Assembly (NCBI GenBank): GCA_022013205.1
Contig: JAKLQT010000206.1
Span: forward strand, 1 to 19,326
Origin: Candidatus Omnitrophota bacterium
GTDB taxonomy: Bacteria > Omnitrophota > Gorgyraeia > B26-G9
Direction of reading: 5' to 3'
Length of the DNA stretch: 19,326 nt
In this document: in pieces, positions 1 to 6,479 of the stretch
How positions within the stretch are numbered: the stretch's first letter is position 1
How the letters are laid out: each line of letters begins with the position of its first letter
Notes under the pieces: generated by a model
Seen by the model: only the letters and a program-made list of their open reading frames with translations
Told to the model about the DNA's origin: nothing
Databases searched by the model: none
Program-made: the position numbers and the translations under genes

Positions 1-301
1 GCGGGCCAAGTACACAGATTGATGCCCGCATCGTACTTACAAACTTATAATCAGCAATATAGCTTTTATACTTTTTCGGCTCTACGGTGACCCTGTCGCC
101 GTCCATTTGCGCCTTAACACCAAGCGACCGTAAAATTTTGAGCATTGTAAAAACATCACGCAAAGCCGGGACATTCTTAATAACACATTTTTCTTCCGTG
201 AGCAAGGCCGCGGCAATAATAGGTAACGCGGCATTTTTTGCCCCGCTAATCTCAATAGTCCCCCTTAAGGGGACACCGCCTTCGATAATGATCTTATCCA
301 C
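1..301 (-). CDS. murA: MurA, UDP-N-acetylglucosamine 1-carboxyvinyltransferase (N-terminal 100 codons, cut by window edge)
   Basis: MurA transfers enolpyruvate from PEP to UDP-GlcNAc, the first committed step of cytoplasmic peptidoglycan precursor synthesis. Reading the minus strand from a GTG at 301-299 gives VDKIIIEGGVPLRGTIEISG, then the family signature AKNAALPIIAAALL, which contains the substrate-binding Lys-Asn pair at about residues 21-22. STMRASICVLGP follows near the cut and matches the MurA motif before the catalytic loop; the active-site Cys loop lies outside the window. The frame stays open to base 1. The GTG overlaps the end of prmC by 8 bp, and GAGG about 7 nt upstream inside prmC can serve as ribosome binding site, so translation is probably coupled. 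The identification is firm, but the C-terminal three quarters cannot be assessed. Confidence 0.93.
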   Translation of the reverse strand, partial: MDKIIIEGGVPLRGTIEISGAKNAALPIIAAALLTEEKCVIKNVPALRDVFTMLKILRSLGVKAQMDGDRVTVEPKKYKSYIADYKFVSTMRASICVLGP

Positions 302-1193
302 AAGAACGCCTCACGATAACAAATCGGACTATACCGTTCAAATCAGAGAAAAAAAACGGATTTTCAAAAAGCTGACTATTACAAATAATTTCCTCAATAC
401 TTTGCCGCTGCGTATCGCCAAATTCAAAAGCAATGTATCCGCTGTTTTTCAAATAAGGCTTAACACCTGAGATGATCTTTTTGTAAAACATAAGCCCGTC
501 TTCACCTCCATCAAGCGCATTTCGCGGCTCATGGCCGACATCTTGAGGTAAATTCTTAAGTTCTTGACGGGCAATATAAGGCGGATTAGCAATAATTATA
601 TCAAATCTGTCATTGCCGTCTTTTATCTCAGATAGCGCTGAAAACAAGTCACCTTGAGCAAATTCTATTCTTGTCTGAAGGCCGTGCATTTTGGCATTTT
701 GCCTGGCAATAACTAGGGCCTGCGGACTGATATCTGAACTTATAATTTTACAATATTGCAGGTTTTTTGTCAATGCGACAGAAATATTTCCTGAACCGGT
801 ACATAACTCCAGTATCCGCACAGGTTTTCTTATGTTTTCCTGAACCAGCTCAATAATTCTTTCAACCAAAACCTCTGTCTCAGGCCTGGGGATAAAAACT
901 CCTTTTCCCACATAAAGCTTAAGCCCGTAAAAACAGGTTTCCCGCGTTAAATATTGCAACGGCGCACCTTGGCATCTCTTGCGAATGAGGCCTTTAAACC
1001 GGATTAGAACCTTAGTTTCTAACATCCTATCCCCGCGTAAGTAGAGCTCGGCAAAATTACAATCCAAAAGATTTGACAATAGTATCTCTGCTTCTTTGCG
1101 AGCAGAGACGATCTCAGCCTGCTTAAGCTCATTAAGCGCCCATTTCATCACGTAACGAATATCCTGATCTTTACCAGCTTTTATATCCAGCAC
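294..1193 (-). CDS. prmC: PrmC, release factor glutamine N5-methyltransferase (HemK family)
   Basis: PrmC uses S-adenosylmethionine to methylate the glutamine of the GGQ motif in class 1 release factors, which raises peptide release efficiency. The 299-residue product has the normal family length. An N-terminal helical release-factor-binding domain covers about residues 15-95. IPRPETE at 101-107 is the usual linker motif, LELCTGSG at 128-135 is SAM-binding motif I, and NPPY at 203-206 is the catalytic motif that holds the target glutamine. The chosen start is a GTG at 1193-1191 with AAGGGG about 7 nt upstream; an ATG at codon 16 (1148) is a possible shorter start. Its substrate RF1 is encoded immediately upstream, 110 bp away, and it overlaps murA downstream. 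Function is secure; only the start is uncertain. Confidence 0.95.
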   Translation of the reverse strand: MLDIKAGKDQDIRYVMKWALNELKQAEIVSARKEAEILLSNLLDCNFAELYLRGDRMLETKVLIRFKGLIRKRCQGAPLQYLTRETCFYGLKLYVGKGVFIPRPETEVLVERIIELVQENIRKPVRILELCTGSGNISVALTKNLQYCKIISSDISPQALVIARQNAKMHGLQTRIEFAQGDLFSALSEIKDGNDRFDIIIANPPYIARQELKNLPQDVGHEPRNALDGGEDGLMFYKKIISGVKPYLKNSGYIAFEFGDTQRQSIEEIICNSQLFENPFFFSDLNGIVRFVIVRRSCG

Positions 1194-1303
1194 GCCTTTT
1201 CCCCTTATCCGTTATCAACACAAATTGTCCTATGAGCTATCAGCTATAAGCCATGAGCTAATATGCGTCTCTCGTCCTTCGGTCTTTTTTATCGCTACTC
1301 GTC
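1194..1303. other. prfA-prmC intergenic spacer
   Basis: This 110-bp spacer separates the prfA stop from the prmC start. It contains the degenerate heptamer array described separately (1233-1260) and a short pyrimidine-rich stretch with two CTCGTC words (1271-1276 and 1298-1303). I see no convincing promoter and no hairpin followed by a T-run, so prfA and prmC are probably cotranscribed through it. The prmC ribosome binding site (AAGGGG on the minus strand) sits at its low-coordinate end. Confidence 0.5.
1233..1260. repeat. Four degenerate tandem heptamers, TAGCTNA type
   Basis: On the minus strand the spacer reads as four consecutive 7-mers: TAGCTCA, TGGCTTA, TAGCTGA, TAGCTCA. The first and last are identical and the middle two differ from them at one to three positions. 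The period of 7 is exact over 28 bp, in non-coding DNA, with no indels. Short heptanucleotide arrays of this kind are known as intergenic repeats in some bacteria (for example the cyanobacterial STRR class). Whether this one belongs to a genome-wide family cannot be judged from a single copy. Confidence 0.65.
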
Positions 1304-2392
1304 TTACTCTGCATTATTAAGCTTTAGTTTTTTTTCTGCCTCTGCCAGATGTGCTATCAATTCATCCAATTCACCTTCTAATATCTGCTCTATTTTATAA
1401 AGTGTAATACCTATGCGGTGATCTGTTACCCGTCGGTCAGGAAAGTTATATGTGCGTATTTTTTCACTCCTATCTCCTGAGCCAATCTGCATGCGCCGCT
1501 CTTGCTTAATTTTTGATTCCTTATCTTTTTGCGCCTTATCAAGCAGCCGTGCCCGCAGTACTTTAAATGCCTTTGCCTTATTCTTTATCTGAGACCTTTC
1601 GTCCTGGCAAGTGACCACTATCCCCGAAGGCATATGGGTTATTCTTACAGCTGAATCAGTGGTATTTACGCTTTGTCCTCCCGCGCCGGTAGAACGGTAA
1701 ACATCTATTTTTAATTCCTGTAGATTGATCTCTATCTCCGTTTCTTCTGCTTCCGGAAATACCGCTACGCTTACAGCCGATGTATGGATCCTGCCTGATG
1801 CCTCTGTACTGGGAACTCTTTGCACACGGTGAACGCCGCTTTCAAACTTAAATCGACTGAAAGCGCCAACACCTTCCACTGAAAAAATTATTTCTTTAAA
1901 ACCTCCGATAGGCGTGGGGTTTGAATTTATTATCTCAACCTTAAATCCAAATTTATCAGCGTAATGGGTATACATACGGTAAAGATCCGCGACAAAAAGA
2001 GCCGCCTCTTCTCCGCCTGTACCAGCCCGGATTTCAACAATTATATCCTTACTGCCGCGGGGATCCTTCTCAATGAGAAATTCCTCAAGTTCACCGTATA
2101 TATCTTCATACTTTTTCCTTAGGCTTTCAAGCTCAGAGTCGACAAGCTCAAGAAATTCTTTTTCTTCTTTAGCCTCTTCAGCCATAATTTCAAGACGAGC
2201 GATTTCTTTTCCAACTTTTTCTATTTCCTGGAATTTTTTGATTCGCTCGCAAAGGCTGGCCCTTTCTTTTGCCATTTTCCGATAAAGGGCAATATCCTTT
2301 ATAACTTTTGGATCAACCATCTGATTTTCCAAAAACTGAAAGCGTTTTTGAAACCCCTTGAATTTGTTAAAGAGTATCTGATTATCTGGCAT
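1304..2392 (-). CDS. prfA: Peptide chain release factor 1 (RF1)
   Basis: RF1 recognises UAA and UAG stop codons in the ribosomal A site and triggers hydrolysis of peptidyl-tRNA. The 362-residue length is standard. A helical, Lys/Glu-rich domain 1 covers about residues 10-105. RAGTGGEEA at 122-130 starts the core. PST at 194-196 is the PxT codon-recognition tripeptide of RF1, as opposed to SPF in RF2, inside HRVQRVPSTEASGRIHTSA. The catalytic GGQ is at 238-240 in GAGGQSVNTTDSAVRITH; Ser follows GGQ where E. coli has His, a common variant. The ATG at 2392 overlaps the end of rpmE by 11 bp, so its ribosome binding region (AAGAGA) lies inside rpmE and translation is likely coupled. PrmC, its modifier, is the next gene. 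Confidence 0.97.
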   Translation of the reverse strand: MPDNQILFNKFKGFQKRFQFLENQMVDPKVIKDIALYRKMAKERASLCERIKKFQEIEKVGKEIARLEIMAEEAKEEKEFLELVDSELESLRKKYEDIYGELEEFLIEKDPRGSKDIIVEIRAGTGGEEAALFVADLYRMYTHYADKFGFKVEIINSNPTPIGGFKEIIFSVEGVGAFSRFKFESGVHRVQRVPSTEASGRIHTSAVSVAVFPEAEETEIEINLQELKIDVYRSTGAGGQSVNTTDSAVRITHMPSGIVVTCQDERSQIKNKAKAFKVLRARLLDKAQKDKESKIKQERRMQIGSGDRSEKIRTYNFPDRRVTDHRIGITLYKIEQILEGELDELIAHLAEAEKKLKLNNAE

Positions 2393-2579
2393 ATCTCTTC
2401 TTGAAGCGTTCTACACGGCCGGCCGTATCAACAAGCTTCTGTTTCCCGGTATAAAAAGGATGGCAATGACTACAAATTTCAACCCGGATGTTTTCTTTTG
2501 TGCTGGCTATCTGCATTGCTTCTCCGCAAGCACAGGTTATTGTAGTTTTTTTATACTGCGGATGAATCTTCTTCTTCAT
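2382..2579 (-). CDS. rpmE: Ribosomal protein bL31, zinc-binding form
   Basis: bL31 is a small protein of the large ribosomal subunit near the central protuberance, bridging to the small subunit. The 65-residue product starts MKKKIHPQYKKTTI and carries four cysteines in zinc-ribbon arrangement, Cys16-x-Cys18 and Cys36-x2-Cys39. It is therefore the C+ (zinc-containing) paralogue type rather than the zinc-free form. FYTGKQKLVDTAGRVERFKKRY is split by the family landmarks FYTGKQ (42-47) and GRVERFKKRY. A very strong ribosome binding site, AGGAGGGG at 2591-2584, lies 4 nt from the ATG. It is preceded by an unusually structured 418-bp region and overlaps prfA downstream. Confidence 0.97.
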   Translation of the reverse strand: MKKKIHPQYKKTTITCACGEAMQIASTKENIRVEICSHCHPFYTGKQKLVDTAGRVERFKKRYAR

Positions 2580-2611
2580 ATTTCCCCTCCTAAATGAGCA
2601 CGTAACTTATG

Positions 2612-2639
2612 GAACAAAGTGAACATAAGTTACTGTGCG
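2612..2639. repeat. 28-bp direct repeat, copy 1
   Basis: An exact 28-base word beginning GAACAAAGTGAACATAAG and ending TTACTGTGCG occurs here and again at 2732-2759, same orientation, start-to-start distance exactly 120 bp. Its CATAAGTTAC part pairs with GTAACTTATG at 2602-2611, so this copy forms the 3' arm and loop of the hairpin next to the rpmE ribosome binding site. Confidence 0.9.
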
Positions 2640-2731
2640 AATTTATCCCGTAGCTTAAGGGGGAAATTATCAAAGAGAATTTTCCCCTTGTTTAAGCAAG
2701 GGATCTAATATTAACTTCCAAACAAAACTTT

Positions 2732-2759
2732 GAACAAAGTGAACATAAGTTACTGTGCG
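2732..2759. repeat. 28-bp direct repeat, copy 2
   Basis: This is identical over all 28 bases to 2612-2639. It lacks the perfectly complementary left arm of copy 1. The nearest complement is TTAACTT at 2711-2717, which could pair with AAGTTA. ACTTT-GAAC-AAAGT at 2727-2740 also forms a small palindrome across its left border. Flanking sequences of the two copies otherwise differ. Confidence 0.9.
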
Positions 2760-2931
2760 CCCCTTAAAAATTTACCTTTTGGGTAAATATTCAAGCTGGT
2801 GTCCCCGCAAGGGGAAATTTATCCTGAGAAATTCAAAGAATTTCCAGGCCTAAGTCCCGGGAATCATTTTGATTCCACGTGGCCCCCGCTGCTTTTTAGC
2901 GGGATATTTTCTATATAATTATAAACTTCAA

Positions 2932-2960
2932 AGTTTACCAAAAAATTCATTATTAGTCAA
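2932..2960 (-). promoter_or_regulatory. Candidate sigma70-type promoter for the rpmE-prfA-prmC-murA run
   Basis: On the minus strand TTGACT (2960-2955; 5 of 6 matches to TTGACA) is followed after exactly 17 bp by TAAACT (2937-2932; 4 of 6 to TATAAT). A perfect TATAAT also sits at 2923-2918 but with a poor -35. Either would start transcription just after the rho stop codon and give a long (about 330-350 nt) rpmE leader. The call rests only on hexamer match and spacing. Confidence 0.35.
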
Positions 2961-2997
2961 CTCTGCTTTTAAAAGTTTACTCTTTTTTACTCTTGCT

Positions 2998-4398
2998 TTA
3001 TCCGGGTTGTCCGTTTTTAGCAAGGCTGAGCAGAAATTCCGCGTTTGTGCTGACTTTCTTGAGTTTACCGGTAAGAAGCTCCATTGCCTCTACACTGCTA
3101 AGCTCATTCAATGCCTTGCGCAGTATCCAGATAAGTTTCAGCTCATCGGGATTAACCAGCAGTTCTTCTTTACGGGTATTTGAACGCTTTATGTCTATTG
3201 CCGGATAAATACGGCGCTGGAATAGATTGCGGTCAAGCTGCAGCTCCATATTGCCGGTGCCTTTAAACTCTTCAAATATAACCTCATCCATTCGCGAACC
3301 CGTATCGACAAGAGCTGTAGCCAATATTGTAAGTGAACCTCCTTCTTCTATATTCCTTGCCGCGCCGAAAAATCTCTTTGGCTTCTGCAAAGCTGTTGAG
3401 TCCACTCCGCCTGATAATATTTTCCCCGAATGAGGGACAACCGTATTATGCGCCCTTGCCAGGCGGGTAATACTGTCGAGTAATACCACTACATCCCTGC
3501 CGCACTCTACAAGCCTCTTTGCTTTTTCAATAACCATCTCCGCTACCTGAACGTGACGCTCAGGCGGCTCATCAAAAGTACTGCTGATAACCTCTCCCTT
3601 AACTGAGCGCTGCATATCAGTAACTTCCTCCGGCCGCTCATCTATTAACAGGACTATAAGGATCACATCCTCATTATTAGTAGTTATGCTGTTGGCGATC
3701 TTCTGTAATAATACAGTTTTTCCGCTATAAGGAGGCGCGACAATAAGTCCGCGCTGCCCCTTGCCTATTGGGGTCAGCAGATCCATGATCCTGGTAGATA
3801 TCTCCTCACAATTTGTCTCCAGTATAAAACGGTCTTCCGGATAAAGTGGTGTCAGGTTGTCAAAAAGGATTTTTTCCTTTGCCTTTTCCGGCGCTTCAAA
3901 ATCAACTGCTTCTACTTTCAGCAGGGCAAAGTAACGCTCTCCTTCTTTCGGAGGCCGGATCTGGCCGCTGACGGTATCTCCTGTCCTTAAAGCGAATTTT
4001 CTTATTTGAGACGGAGAGATATAGATATCATCCGGGCAAGGCAAATAATTGTAATTCGGTGAGCGCAGGAATCCGAAGCCGTCAGGAAGCACCTCCAATA
4101 TCCCCTCACCAAACATATTTCCGGCTTTCTCAGCCTGTGCCTGCAATATCTTAAATATCAAATCCTGTTTTCTGGAGCCGCTTATTCCGGTAATCTTCAA
4201 CTCCTTGGCAATTTTAATAAGATTGGCACCGCTGGTTCCCTTCAGTTCTCCGATATCCATATACCCTTCGGGCTTTTGCGGCGGGCGTTCATTAAACTGC
4301 TCCGGCCGGCCGCGGGCATTACTGCCTGCTGGAAACCGGCTGTTATTATTTGAGGCTTTTATTTGTTTTACTTTTTCCTGTTTTGGTTTCATATCCAT
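2998..4398 (-). CDS. rho: Transcription termination factor Rho
   Basis: Rho is a hexameric RNA-dependent ATPase that releases nascent RNA from RNA polymerase. Of 466 residues, 1-46 form a polar, Asn/Pro/Lys-rich tail, 47-90 a Rho N helical domain, and about 95-170 the cold-shock-like RNA-binding domain with the RNP1-type GFGFLRSPNYNYLP at 107-120. The ATPase core follows: Walker A APPYSGKT at 221-228, catalytic-Glu segment LLIDERPEEVT at 250-260, Walker B VVVLLDS at 303-309, Q-loop/R-loop region SGGVDSTALQKPKRFFGAARN at 329-349. The Walker A is unusual: Tyr-Ser replaces the common Lys-Ala. Two in-frame ATGs occur at 4398 and 4392. AAGAAGGGG abuts the first and leaves a normal 6-nt spacing to the second, so the true start is probably 4392. 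It lies 9 nt (15 nt with the second ATG) after coaE. Confidence 0.97.
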   Translation of the reverse strand: MDMKPKQEKVKQIKASNNNSRFPAGSNARGRPEQFNERPPQKPEGYMDIGELKGTSGANLIKIAKELKITGISGSRKQDLIFKILQAQAEKAGNMFGEGILEVLPDGFGFLRSPNYNYLPCPDDIYISPSQIRKFALRTGDTVSGQIRPPKEGERYFALLKVEAVDFEAPEKAKEKILFDNLTPLYPEDRFILETNCEEISTRIMDLLTPIGKGQRGLIVAPPYSGKTVLLQKIANSITTNNEDVILIVLLIDERPEEVTDMQRSVKGEVISSTFDEPPERHVQVAEMVIEKAKRLVECGRDVVVLLDSITRLARAHNTVVPHSGKILSGGVDSTALQKPKRFFGAARNIEEGGSLTILATALVDTGSRMDEVIFEEFKGTGNMELQLDRNLFQRRIYPAIDIKRSNTRKEELLVNPDELKLIWILRKALNELSSVEAMELLTGKLKKVSTNAEFLLSLAKNGQPG

Positions 4399-4407
4399 CC
4401 CCTTCTT

Positions 4408-5016
4408 TTACAAATTATTTTTTCTTAAAATTAATTCCCATATTTTTTTCGCTTTTTTTTCTGTATCTTTTAAGGCGCCGCGATTATCAATAATATAATC
4501 AGCATACCTGCTCTTTTGAGTAAATCCAAGCTGAAAACGCATTCTCTGTTTTACCTGCGCTTGAGTCATCCTGCGTTCTAAGGTAGCCCTTGAGATCTGC
4601 TGCGCGGCCGTAGACCTTACAACCAGAATTTTATCCATATCCTTGTAAAGCCCTGATTCTATCAGCATTACCGCCTCAATAATAACCGCTTTAACTGCTT
4701 TGTTTTTTTCTATTTTTTCAATTTTTTCTCTTATATAGGCAAAAACCCACGGATGTATCACCCGGCACAGCTGCTGTTGTTTTTTATCACTTGAGAAGGC
4801 CAGCCGCGCGAGTTTCTTTCTATTTATAGAACCATCCGCGTTCAGTATACTTTTTCCGAATTTTCCGATAACCTGCTTATAACAATACGTATTTTTAAAT
4901 AGCGCCCTATGCGCAATGCTATCAGCATGCAGTACCTGGGCTCCAAGATCAGCAAACATCTTAGCTATCCTGGTCTTGCCGCTGGCAAGCCCTCCTGTGA
5001 GGCCGATTATAATCAT
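4408..5016 (-). CDS. coaE: Dephospho-CoA kinase
   Basis: CoaE phosphorylates the 3'-hydroxyl of dephospho-CoA with ATP, the last step of coenzyme A synthesis. The 202-residue product has normal length. The P-loop is GGLASGKT at residues 8-15 within IIIGLTGG. The substrate-binding Asp is in HADSIAH at 30-36. INRKKLARLAF (64-74) and VIHP (86-89) are family landmarks. The lid and adenine region contains RATLERRM at 143-150. IIEAVMLIESG at 112-122 replaces the usual PLLFE-type segment, a mild variation. The gene starts 6 nt after the glgA stop with no strong ribosome binding site and ends 9 nt before rho, so all three are likely cotranscribed. The identification is confident. Confidence 0.94.
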   Translation of the reverse strand: MIIIGLTGGLASGKTRIAKMFADLGAQVLHADSIAHRALFKNTYCYKQVIGKFGKSILNADGSINRKKLARLAFSSDKKQQQLCRVIHPWVFAYIREKIEKIEKNKAVKAVIIEAVMLIESGLYKDMDKILVVRSTAAQQISRATLERRMTQAQVKQRMRFQLGFTQKSRYADYIIDNRGALKDTEKKAKKIWELILRKNNL

Positions 5017-5022
5017 GACCGG

Positions 5023-6429
5023 CTACTTCGATTTAAGGCTTTTATATAAATTAACATATTCTTTCGCTGATTTTTTCCAGGAAAAATCACTGTTTATCGC
5101 TCTTGTGATCAGTTTCCTCCAAGTCTTTGCGTCATTATAGACACAAAGAGAGCGTTTGAGTGCCTCCAGCAAAGCTCCTGCCTGATAACTGGAAAACACA
5201 AATCCGTTTCCTTTTTTAGTAAAAGGATCAAAATCCTCCACAGTATCCGCAAGCCCGCCTGTCCTGCGCACTAGAGGGATTGTGCCGAAATTAAGGCTTA
5301 TAAGCTGGCCCAGGCCGCAGGGCTCATAATATGAAGGCATCAGAAAGATGTCAGAACCCGCGTAAATTTTATAAGCAAGGGCCGCGTCGAATTTCAAATG
5401 AATCGATGTATTCTTATACTTACTCCCAATACCTTCAAATAGTTTATGATAACGGGGGTCTCCCGTACCAAGTAAAATAAACTGAACCGGCATTTGCACA
5501 ACCTCTTCAATGACTTCCGCGAGTATGTCCAGCCCCTTTTGGTCCGCAAGCCGGGTGATTATTCCCAAAAGCGGGATTTTCCTGTCCACCTTAAGCTTGC
5601 CGAGTTTTTGCAAATCCTCTTTATTTTCATATTTGCCTTCAATCGAATCAGGCCCATAGTTCCTTATCAGCGTTTTATTCTTTCTGGGATCCCACTCATC
5701 ATAATTGATCCCGTTTAATATTCCGATAATATCCTTTTTCCTTTGCTGCAAAACCCCTTCAAGCCCGCAGCCGAATTCAGCACTTTGAATTTCCTGAGCA
5801 TAAGTCGAACTTACCGTACTAATGAAATCTGAAAATAATAAACCTCCTTTAAGCAGATTAATCTTACCGTAAAATTCAAGCCCATTGACTGAAAACAGCT
5901 CTTTACTCAATCCGGTGAGGCTAAGTTCCTCTTTAGGGAAAAGCCCTTGATATCCGAGATTATGTATGGTGAAGATTGTCTTTATGTTTTTATAAAACTG
6001 ATCGTTTGTAAACGTTTCTTTAAGATAAATCGGAATCAGCCCGGCCTGCCAGTCATTGCAGTGAATGATGTCAGGCTTAAAATTTATTTTCTTTATCAGG
6101 TTAAGCGTCTGCAGGCAGTAATAAGTAAACCTGTCCAGATTATCCGGATAATCCAGGCCATTTTGCTGATACAATCCGTCTCTATCAAAAAAACGTTTTT
6201 TCTCAAGAAACAAAACCTCTACATTCTTTCCGATCTTAGTTGAGAATGTTTCATCATCAAGTTTTTTTAACTTGAATTTTTTGACATCAACGCACCTGTA
6301 TCTCGGCATTACTATCTTTATCTGCACACCGGCTTCTTCTAACGCAGGCGGCAGAGTACCCGCCACATCCGCAAGCCCGCCTGTCTTTGCAAACGGCACA
6401 ACCTCAGAACTACAAAATAGTACTTTCAT
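5023..6429 (-). CDS. glgA: Glycogen (starch) synthase, GT5 family
   Basis: GlgA elongates alpha-1,4-glucan using a nucleotide-glucose donor (usually ADP-glucose in bacteria) in glycogen synthesis. The 468 residues form two Rossmann domains (GT-B fold). KTGGLADVAG at 15-24 is the N-terminal signature with the nucleotide-sugar-binding Lys15. HCNDWQ at 123-128 and IHNLGYQG at 155-162 are conserved in the first domain. ITRLADQKGLD at 291-301 carries the Arg and Lys that contact the donor phosphates. SYYEPCGLGQL at 366-376 has the catalytic-site Glu369, followed by RTGGLADTV at 389-397. AGGGGG lies 5 nt upstream of the ATG. It sits 50 bp after polA and 6 nt before coaE. No other glycogen gene is in the window. 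The donor sugar cannot be decided from sequence. Confidence 0.96.
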   Translation of the reverse strand: MKVLFCSSEVVPFAKTGGLADVAGTLPPALEEAGVQIKIVMPRYRCVDVKKFKLKKLDDETFSTKIGKNVEVLFLEKKRFFDRDGLYQQNGLDYPDNLDRFTYYCLQTLNLIKKINFKPDIIHCNDWQAGLIPIYLKETFTNDQFYKNIKTIFTIHNLGYQGLFPKEELSLTGLSKELFSVNGLEFYGKINLLKGGLLFSDFISTVSSTYAQEIQSAEFGCGLEGVLQQRKKDIIGILNGINYDEWDPRKNKTLIRNYGPDSIEGKYENKEDLQKLGKLKVDRKIPLLGIITRLADQKGLDILAEVIEEVVQMPVQFILLGTGDPRYHKLFEGIGSKYKNTSIHLKFDAALAYKIYAGSDIFLMPSYYEPCGLGQLISLNFGTIPLVRRTGGLADTVEDFDPFTKKGNGFVFSSYQAGALLEALKRSLCVYNDAKTWRKLITRAINSDFSWKKSAKEYVNLYKSLKSK

Positions 6430-6479
6430 TACTTCCCCCTATCATTCCCTCTGGCAAGATACTCCCCTGGAAGACTCCT

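Larger units (their letters stand above)
2580..2997 (-). promoter_or_regulatory. Structured rho-rpmE intergenic region / candidate rpmE leader
   Basis: This 418-bp gap holds no gene. Palindromes seen directly: 2598-2638 (GCAC plus GTAACTTATG pairing with CATAAGTTAC and GTGC across a 12-nt loop); 2657-2668 with 2678-2689 (11 of 12 pairs); 2685-2690 with 2697-2702 (CCCTTG/CAAGGG); 2770-2776 with 2782-2788 (ATTTACC/GGTAAAT); 2803-2806 with 2811-2814; 2823-2834 with 2838-2848 (CCTG, bulge, GAAATTC pairing with GAATTTC, CAGG); 2860-2866 with 2870-2876 (GGAATCA/TGATTCC); 2885-2890 with 2898-2903 (CCCGCT/AGCGGG). The first hairpin ends 6 nt upstream of the rpmE ribosome binding site. No palindrome is followed by a U-tract on the minus strand. 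It could be a structured ribosomal-protein leader or a pile-up of small palindromic repeats. Confidence 0.5.

Noticed and set aside
2612..2759. Possible CRISPR array from two identical 28-bp repeats
   Set aside because: Only two copies, separated by 92 bp that themselves contain palindromes; no third repeat and no cas gene nearby.
2885..2903. CCCGCT/AGCGGG hairpin as an intrinsic terminator of rho
   Set aside because: On the minus strand the stem is followed by GGCCACGTGG, not a U-tract.
2998..3208. Open frames on the plus strand overlapping the 3' end of rho, and similar ones across the window
   Set aside because: They are antiparallel to strongly conserved genes, lack ribosome binding sites and show no recognisable domains.
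4396..4398. First ATG of rho as the initiation codon
   Set aside because: The purine-rich ribosome binding site directly abuts it; the second ATG at 4392-4390 has the proper spacing. The longer form is kept as the feature boundary because the choice is not certain.
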